Assembly (NCBI GenBank): GCA_964035795.1
Contig: OZ038323.1
Coordinates: 11,384,109 to 11,448,108 of the forward strand
DNA length: 64,000 bases
Source: Pterobdella sp. o SKG-2022
Lineage: Eukaryota; Annelida; Clitellata; Hirudinida; Piscicolidae
Direction of reading: 5' to 3'
Shown here: one piece after another, positions 57,087-64,000 of the stretch
Layout of the letters: each line of letters starts with the position of its first letter
How positions within the stretch are numbered: the first letter of the stretch is position 1
Made by a program: the position numbers and the translations under genes
Notes under the pieces: generated by a model
What the model was told of the DNA's origin: nothing
Databases searched by the model: none
Seen by the model: only the letters and a program-made list of their open reading frames with translations

Positions 57087-59498
57087 TCACACCTTGCTAC
57101 TTCTGTTCTCGTAAAAGTTGATGACGTGGTCAAGGACACTCATCTTCGACTTGGGATCTGCGGCCTTGAGGGCGGCTTGCACGTTGTCCAAAGTGGGTCT
57201 CTCGTAGGAAGAAGTGTTTGTGCACAAATTCACCAAGTTGAGGACTTTTGGAGGAAGGTTTTGAGAGTGGGGGTGGAAGAAGGAGAGTTTGTCGAGGTGG
57301 GGAGAGTTATGCTTGTCAGTTTCAAGGTTGAATGAGTCTTCATCTTTGATTATGGAGAAGATTGAGCATAAAAGGATTCCGAAGCTGTAAATGTCTGCTT
57401 TTTCGCTCGAAAAGCCGTCTATTTGTTCAAATTCAGGGGCGACCCAGAGGTTGAAGTAGTTGGGGTAGGGGTCCAACGTTTGAAACTTTATTGCTTCAAA
57501 AAAATTGAAACCATTGCTCACTTCATTCTTTTTGACGGAGTTACGCTTAAGAACGGCGTCAGTCTGGTAAAGAGGCCATTGGGAGATCTTGGTAGTCCAT
57601 CTAAAGTCGATGAGACATTGGTGGATGTGGAGAACTCCGAGGTTGATCTTGTGAAGGTGCAAATACATGAGACCACTGCAGACTTCTCTGGCAATAGAGT
57701 ACCTCAAAGAAGCACCTACTTTGAAGAGAGGGTGACACAGAAGTCTCGTGATGCATGCCTTTGAACAGATGTCCTCGAGGAAAAAGGTTTGACCTGTAGG
57801 GGATGTTGAGAAGCCGATGAAGGACGTGATGTTGTTGTGGCTCAAGAGGAGCATGGAATTGAGTTTTTCTGTCACTGCAGTGTTAGCTCTGTTGAAAAAC
57901 ATGTCAACTTCAAGCAGTCTTGCTTCTCTGCCTGCCAACGTAGCCTCCATGTAATCTTCATCTAACCTCATAATCACATTCCACACTTCCAACTCCTTGG
58001 AGCTCTTCTCACTCATCTTAATCATTTTTGGACTTTCCATTTCGAAAAAAGTTTTGTTCTTCGCTTTGAAAGAAAGCACAGAAAAGTCAACATTCCATTT
58101 TTTGACAGATGCTTTTTTAATGTACATGTACTTTTGGTGAACGAGACAAAAAATTAGAAAAATGAAAAATATTCCTGCAACTACAGAGCTGATAATGACT
58201 GGCAGTTTCCATGTCTTCAAAGATTCAAGCTCATCGTGTATCTGCTTCTCAACCATTTCTCTGACTGACTTTCCCATACACGTAAACCTGTGTAGAATAG
58301 TGTTCTTGATGAAGGAGATCAGGTCGTCTGTGAGAGGAACCATGTCAAGGTTGGTGGTCTTGGTGAGGGCTGCAGGACTGGTGAGAAACCACTCTATGTA
58401 ACGATACAGCTCCATGGCACTCTGACACACATCCTCTTTCAAAGTCACATTAACAATGATGTAGACGAAAGAAGCCATAGGATAAGCTGCGGCACTAGGG
58501 TTGTTTATCAAAGAGAACTCCGTGGGACCAGTGCCTTCTGATGTCTTCATTGTTTCCTGGATGCTGAAAGTGTTTGCCACTATGGGGATTCCGTGCTTGT
58601 TGATGACGATTGACACTGGCAAGTTCACTTCTTTTGCCTCAAACAGGGCCAGATAGCCAATGCCATATAGGGTGTTGCGTATCTGGTCTGCTACGCCTGT
58701 AGTTCTTTGGCCAAATAACTGAAAAATTTTGTGGTTTCAAAAGTTTTGAGAATGAAAAGTTATAAAAAAATATTTTCAAAAAACTACCTTAACAGCTTTA
58801 GGCCAACCAGTTTTCACTTTAAAAACTCCATACTTTTTGTTCCACTCTGCATCGAACGAGCTTAGAGCTGATGTGAAAACGAAAGTCGACCCAGAACTTT
58901 CAAAGCGGGCTATGGGGTGGATGGTGTGGTTGGAGAAGGTAGTGATGGGGTTTTGTGACGTGATTTCCGGATGGTCCCAAGTGCTGATAGAGCCATTATA
59001 GATGCCCACGATGGCTTCTTGAGACAGCACCAACTTGTTGACTCCAGGGATGTTGAAACCCAACACCAGTCCCCTTGAGAGATTTAATGCTTGATGTTAT
59101 GCCACAAAATATCTTAGTTATGTTCATTTAAAATTAATTAAGCATATAAAATTTCCACAAATTTGAAAGTTTTCACGGCAAACTGACCAGGCGGAGGAGG
59201 GGAAATACCTGAGGTCAGGGTGGTCGAGCATCTCTTTACTGCTCAGAGGAATGTCAGAGCCTGCAAACAACACTTTGTTCTCCATTATCTCCTTTTTCCC
59301 AAAACTGCTTCCTCTTGCTGCATACTCAATAAGAACCTCTTTGAAGCTGGCTCTGTACGACTCAAAGTAAGTCGACCACACCCGGTAGAGTTGCATAGAA
59401 GAAGTGGCCCCAGATCCCTTCAAGGTGACGGTGTGTGTAATGCAGCTGGTCTTCAAGACCATCAAACCCAACATCAGAATGCACCTGATAACCATCAT
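57087..59498 (-). CDS. PstS-like phosphate-binding ectodomain - TM - guanylyl-cyclase-type pseudokinase receptor
   Basis: Three exons (59209-59498, 58788-59073, 57087-58718) sum to exactly 736 codons. After a signal peptide (MMVIRCILMLGLMVLKTSC), residues ~24-370 resemble PstS-type (class II) periplasmic phosphate-binding proteins: LKGSGATSSMQLYRVWSTYF, VLFAGSDIPLS, GFNIPGVNKLVLS, IVGIYNGSISTWDHPEI, RFESSGSTFVFT, and GVADQIRNTLYGIGYLALFE. Then a membrane helix (VIISSVVAGIFFIFLIFCLV, near 58135-58200), and a kinase-homology domain: LLSHNNITSFIGFSTSP, GLMYLHLHKINLGVLHIHQC, LWVAPEFEQIDGFSSEKADI, YSFGILLCSIF, ERPTLDNVQAAL, SVLDHVINFYENRS. The last phrase aligns with the NILDN...MEQYANNLE linker of receptor guanylyl cyclases, and the ORF stops right there (TGA at 57087). 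The HRD Asp and DFG motif are absent (LGVLHIH; ISQW), so it should not phosphorylate. A GTGTGA donor at the stop could in principle splice further, but no cyclase exon was seen. Confidence 0.85.
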
Positions 59499-60482
59499 CT
59501 CTATTGGAGTTTGATTGAGTCAGAAATGAATATTTAGGGTTTTGAGTCTATATAGGGAGGCATCTTGAACTGCAGAAGAGGCTAAATCACGTTCTTCTTC
59601 CGGGTGACAACTAATTGCCCAATTAAAATATCGATGTTCTCGGAAATCAATATTCAGTCTTATTGTTATTTTTATTTTAATTGTTTTATTATTAAAATAT
59701 AATAAACCGTTCTATATAATAAAAATCTTTGAAAAACGATTAACGAAAGTAATACAAAGTAATTTTGGTCATTTGAAAAAGAAACAGTAAAGATGGCCAA
59801 CAGTTACAAAGTTGGTGGTTAATTGCAGTACACACTGTTTCATGGTAGTATTATGTACACTTTTTGAAACTGCCAACTTTGGTCTTTGCGATATTGCCCT
59901 TTGTGGCCATCATTATATCGATCTCATCTTCAATATATCTTATTTATATCCTATTATTATTATCTCTGGAATTCATCTTTAGTTTTATGAATTTTATAAT
60001 ATTTCAAAAATTCCATTCATTCTTTCATTATGTCTTACTGATGTGAAATTTAAAATTCCCAAATTCGGTTTCTTTAGCTTCATGGTGTGTCCAGTACTTC
60101 GACATTTATAACTTTATGATGTGATGAGGATGAGGGTAATGTGATGCTGATGTTGGTGGTGAGGATAAAGATGAGAGTGGTGAGGATAATGAGGATGAAG
60201 TAAGGGTGGTAATGATGATGATGGCTAACACCTGCCTCGATTTGGTAATACGCCATCGAACCATGCATCGGTTGGAATATTATTATTAATGGAAATTTTT
60301 AATATTGTCTATATTGGTATTATTAATTTCAAATTTCTTATTCTTATTGAATTTTTATTTATTTTATTATTATTGTTATTGTGCTGGACATCTAGTCTTA
60401 AAAATATTTTATAGGCGAATTTATTTTTCAATGGAAACTACTCATTTTTTTATTTACATACTTTTGAATTATTTTGCAGTAT
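59499..60482. other. Spacer, presumed promoter region of the PstS-pseudokinase gene
   Basis: A possible TATA-like stretch (TATATAG on the minus strand, near 59548-59555) sits about 55 bp upstream of the start codon. A GATGAG/GGTGATG-rich stretch lies at 60118-60220. No gene recognised. Confidence 0.35.
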
Positions 60483-60724
60483 ACAGAAGTCAAAGTGAGA
60501 GAATATTTGGTGAAGATGAAGAAGATGATGATGAAGCAAGTGATGCTGATGATGATAAAGCAAGTGATGCTGATGATGATAAAGCAAGTGATGATGATGA
60601 TGTTAAAGCAAGGGATGATGTTGATGATGAAGTAGATGATGATGAAGCAAGTGATGATGCTGATGAAGCAATGGATGATGATGAAGGTGGTTTTATACGA
60701 AGAGCAAGGCTTGATAAAACTTAA
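60482..60724 (+). CDS. Possible last exon encoding an Asp-rich tail
   Basis: After a good acceptor (ATTTTGCAG, 60471-60479) an open frame encodes RSQSERIFGEDEEDDDEASD, repeats of DADDDKAS, then GGFIRRARLDKT and a stop. The repeat is driven by GATGAT codons and could equally be a noncoding trinucleotide expansion; the non-repetitive ends are the only hint of real protein. No upstream exon was identified. Confidence 0.3.
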   Translation, partial: YRSQSERIFGEDEEDDDEASDADDDKASDADDDKASDDDDVKARDDVDDEVDDDEASDDADEAMDDDEGGFIRRARLDKT

Positions 60725-61000
60725 TCTTGAACATGAAAATGGAAATATTCAAACATAACTGTGTTTAAAACATAATTGAAATGCTTTGAAAACATCCTTT
60801 AAGTATTCACAAAAGTTATAACGGAGTAGAATGTGTAAACGTCAAATAAGGCACGCCAAACGAGATATAATACTCATGTTTGGTTGGGATAAATACAATA
60901 ACGCTACAATACGTTTCTGAAAAATTAATTCAAAATAGTTATTTGAATTTTGACCTTTAACCTCTTTCATCGATTGCATGAAACCATCCCATGAGCAACT

Positions 61001-61864
61001 TCAATAATAAGGAAGAGATTTCCTTTCGTTGGTCTTATGTAGACATAAAATGGCCACCACCACTGCCAGACCTACCAAAATCCCCAGCAAGGAGATGACG
61101 TACGACGCTATTTTTAGTTTTTTTGAACTCCGATTTTTTTCCGCTTCACTCTTGCCGTACACTGTTGTGGTGTTCGAATTGGCACGTGATTATGGCATGG
61201 AATTATGCCGTTAGAGATCAGTAAATGATAATAATTGCAAAATCTTTCGAGTCAATTTTTAGTTTTGTAATCTTCAGGAGTTGAATTTGTGGTATCAAAT
61301 TAGTAAAGTTTAAACAGTTTTGAGAAGTTCAAAAACAATTTAAAATCAAATGGTATACAAAAAAAATATTTGTAGAAGATTTGCAAGACTTGCATTAATC
61401 CAGCACACCACACCAACAAACACCCCTAGCAACATACCTCCACTAACATACCCCCACCAACACAACCCCACCAACATATCATTCTATTGAGCATTACGAA
61501 CTCAAACGAAACCAACATGAGACGACGTGGTTTTAACGAATATGAGAATAATAGAAAGTTGGAGATTAAACAAACTCCTACACATCTTCAAATTTATTAA
61601 CAAACAAAAATCGTTTTAGAACTCACGAGCGATAATAAAGGCAAAGAATCCAAAGATGACTCCACAAAGCCAGAAAACCAAACAGGAAAGAACTAGAGCA
61701 GGTGCAAAATCCTCTCTGTCGTCCGTCAAAACTGCTGTGCTCCCGCCATTTATTATCACTTCCGTCTCTTTTTTAGTGTCTTTTTTCTCTTTATTATCTT
61801 CGGTTCCATCATATTTTTTGTTTTTTTCCTTTACCAAGTTGCTGTCTTCCTTTTGCGCAGACAT
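61001..61864 (-). CDS. CD225/dispanin-like two-helix membrane protein
   Basis: Exons 61627-61864 and 61001-61161 join in phase 1 to give 133 codons. A charged, Lys/Glu-rich N-terminus (MSAQKEDSNLVKEKNKKYDG) precedes a first hydrophobic segment (PALVLSCLVFWLCGVIFGFF), a short loop FIIALYGKSEAEKNRSSKKL, and a second helix (IASYVISLLGILVGLAVVVA), with a short tail to TGA at 61001. The layout, two helices separated by an intracellular basic loop with G-K/A-x-x-A spacing, is that of the CD225/dispanin family (IFITM, PRRT, SynDIG relatives). Function in this animal is unknown. The intron falls in the loop and uses a consensus GTGAGT donor. Confidence 0.7.
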
Positions 61865-62391
61865 AACTCGAAATCCTTTTTTAAAACTGCCTTCAATATT
61901 TTATATTTGTTTAAATTAATATTAGAAGCAAATGGAAATGAAGGGAACCGGTTCAAGGTTTGAGATGCATGTTAAGCAAAGCTAATTTTTTATTGAATTT
62001 GCATTATGATATTGCACAAAAATCGATAAAATCACGTGCCCAGATTTTAACCAATCAGCATTGAGCGTACTGATCCTTTTTTAAAACGGTGTTTTTCAAG
62101 TAAATTATGATTTAGAGCAGATCAATAGTGCGTGTTTTATAAACAAAAGCACTCAGTTATTTACTCATCTGGGTATTTCATTGATCCAGGGAGCCTCCGT
62201 AATAAATTCATATTTGAGGGACAGCACCATTTTTGGCTCCACTGAGAAAGGGGTAGGTTTTATACGTGGTGAAACATGGCTTCAACGACAAGCATTGTAT
62301 TTTAATTGATTTTACTGTCATTTTTTCGGCAAAAACTTCACAACATCGTGACATAATCTCCAAACGTTGTATTGATCACTATCATAAAAAA

Positions 62392-62906
62392 TCAATCAGT
62401 TTTATTGAACTTTTTTGAGGTCTTATGAGTTGAGGGTGTTCTGCTTGAGTGAGCGTCATGGACCATTGTAGAGTTTGAAAAACTTTCGTCCCGCACTAAC
62501 TTCATCCTAATCAGAAAAAAAAATAAAAAGAATAATAAAAACCAATGAGATAATCCCCATTTGGTCATTTGACCATCATTTAAGTCATGAAGCAAAAGTG
62601 CAAACACCCACATACAACCACAAGTTTCGGGATTTTTATTATTTGTTTTGAAATTTTTTATCGATTTCCAAAACATACTTGAGAATAGCAAAATGCACTT
62701 CATGAATGAATTAAAAAAGTGTTTTAATAGTTTTCGATACAATCAGCAGCTCCAACTAGTCCAAGGTTTTCACCACAAACATAATCTCCAATATTTTCAA
62801 ATAACATTATACCCTTTCTACTGATAGAATTAAATACCAATTTATTTTCTGCTGCATCCATCCTTAAACCTGCCTTCCACAATCCCATCTCTACCGCCCA
62901 CCACAC
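62392..62906 (-). other. Unassigned open frames downstream of the 62944 gene
   Basis: Two short minus-strand frames (e.g. SNSTMVHDAHSSRTPSTHKT and NKLVFNSISRKGIMLFENIG) directly follow the small four-exon gene. They may be its 3' UTR or alternative terminal exons. Nothing recognised. Confidence 0.25.
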
Positions 62907-62943
62907 TACCCATCACCACCACTCCCACCCACTACCACCACCA

Positions 62944-63778
62944 CTACTCATCATCTTCCTCCAGGTAAGTCGAGAGCTTTTTAGTGTTGAACACCACAAC
63001 TTTGTACATGTTTCTGCTAGCCACTAACAGCCCTTCGAATACAATAATAAAATAAATACTTGAAAAAATAATTATTTAATAAAAGCAATAAAATAATAAA
63101 AATAACATCCATTATTTTTATCGATGGAATTTTTAAATAACAAAGTCTCAGTACTAAAATGATGGTTCTACACAACTCTTGAAAATAATTTATGTAGCGC
63201 CAAACCAACTGGTGATTTTGTTGTCCCTGTTCAGATACATGCGGTAGCAGACATAGGCTTCCTTGTGGCAAGTCACATTGACTCTCGTTGGCAGGTTGAC
63301 TCCTTGGAATACTACTTTATCCTAGTGTGAGATGTGAGGAGGAGTTGAGTGGTGGGTGTGGGGTGAAGTTGAGTGGTGGGTGGAGAGTGAGTGTGGTGAT
63401 CTGATCTAGAGTCTGGGGTATTGTTGCCATAAAAGTGCCTCTAAACGCTTGCAAAATGAAACATCTTGTATCTCGTTTGTGAATAAAACGACCTATCATG
63501 CTAATAATTAAATAAAACTGCTCGTGACGTAATCTTTCTGACCCACCCTCCAATCACTGTTTGCCACTGTGTCGAAAGCGTCACTGACATGCTGTAAAAT
63601 TATTGATTTTTATCATCATTATTATTTAAATTATTATTATTATTATCTTCATGCTTATGCTTATTATTTTTATGCTTATTTTTATTTTTATGTTTATTGT
63701 TTTTATAATTATTCATAACCTTGCCGTAGAACCGAGACCACGTGGCTTGGAAACTTCTGGCGCTTCTTTGGTGGCCAT
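62944..63778 (-). CDS. Small four-exon protein (102 residues), family not recognised
   Basis: Exons 63720-63778, 63543-63591, 63210-63321 and 62944-63032 have consistent phases and total exactly 103 codons. The protein begins MATKEAPEVSKPRGLGSTAR, continues SMSVTLSTQWQTVIGGW, DKVVFQGVNLPTRVNVTCHK, EAYVCYRMYLNRDNKITR, LLVASRNMYKVVVFNTKKLS and ends TYLEEDDE. It has no signal peptide or membrane helix; alternating hydrophobic residues suggest a beta-rich fold. The exon coherence and lack of low complexity argue for a conserved gene, but I cannot name it. Third-exon donor GTTGGT was chosen because it alone keeps frame with the last exon. Confidence 0.6.
63595..63720. repeat. ATT/TTTATG-rich simple repeat in intron 1
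   Basis: Runs of ATTATT followed by TTATTTTTATGCTTATT units fill the intron between the first two exons of the 62944-63778 gene. Confidence 0.8.
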
Positions 63779-64000
63779 TATGATTTTAAATCGAATAAGT
63801 TGATATTTATTTAAATTAAATTTTAAACATAATATTATTTATTTTTTTATTTTCATTTTTTTATGTATTTTTGAATTTATACTTACTTGAACTGAATTAT
63901 AGAAAGGAGTAAAAAAGAGACAAATGTAAACATGTATTTTTTTTTGACCATTTTTGCTCAAATGTTTATTTATTTTTTATTTATTCGATTAAAAGTGAAA

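Noticed and set aside
56795..57139. Continuation of the pseudokinase receptor into a further 3' exon on the minus strand
   Set aside because: The translated sequence shows no cyclase motifs and no convincing acceptor; it overlaps the receptor end only in another frame.
57087..59498. Bacterial contamination or a recent bacterial pstS transfer
   Set aside because: The gene has animal-type introns at good splice sites, neighbouring base composition and a fused animal pseudokinase domain; any transfer would be ancient.

Overview
This window is nuclear DNA from an animal. It is very AT-rich, its genes are split by many short GT-AG introns, and they encode metazoan-specific proteins: an ADAM protease, a Kv2 channel, a compass-type homeobox protein, a Reeler-DOMON-b561 oxidoreductase and a receptor-cyclase-like receptor. 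Several proteins carry long Asn/Lys/Ser runs. The gene content and style suggest a lophotrochozoan, possibly an annelid such as a leech. That is inference; no marker in the window settles the species. Exon models were built by hand from splice consensus, reading phase and family similarity. For many genes the summed exons give an exact multiple of three, which supports the models.

Layout, left to right. 3' end of an ADAM gene (+, ~209-1769). PDIA3/ERp57 (-, 2004-4246). A small Lys-rich ORF (+, 5133-5561). A Kv2/Shab potassium channel (-, 8297-10464). A secreted C-type lectin (-, 11848-13120). A decayed LINE 3' end and a MITE-like element with perfect 37-bp inverted repeats (14.3-15.2 kb). CHTOP (+, 15936-16657). 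A 1,404-residue low-complexity protein (-, 17003-21542) whose first intron begins with a long (GT)n tract. A tRNA-derived SINE (~21.9 kb). A Dve/compass-like homeobox gene (-, 22950-25969). An Asn-rich protein (+, ~29080-31957). A second, inverted SINE copy (~32.1 kb). A >2,200-residue Ser/Lys then Gln/Asn-rich protein (+, ~32475-39372).

The right part holds an FRRS1/SDR2-like Reeler-DOMON-cytochrome b561 protein (-, 39956-44985), HSBP1 with an apparent U12-type AT-AC intron (+, 45605-46008), a NACA gene in a long skNAC-like form with a 3.5-kb internal exon (-, 47336-53937), a PstS-like ectodomain joined through a membrane helix to a receptor-guanylyl-cyclase-type pseudokinase with no cyclase domain (-, 57087-59498), a CD225/dispanin-like two-helix protein (-, 61001-61864) and a four-exon protein of 102 residues (-, 62944-63778).

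The genes do not form a pathway; this is ordinary animal gene order with introns and spacers filled by AT-rich DNA, microsatellites and transposon remnants. The best candidates for something undescribed are the PstS-pseudokinase receptor, the giant heptad-repeat exon in NACA, the AT-AC intron in HSBP1, and the apparent paired loss of haem ligands in the b561 protein.
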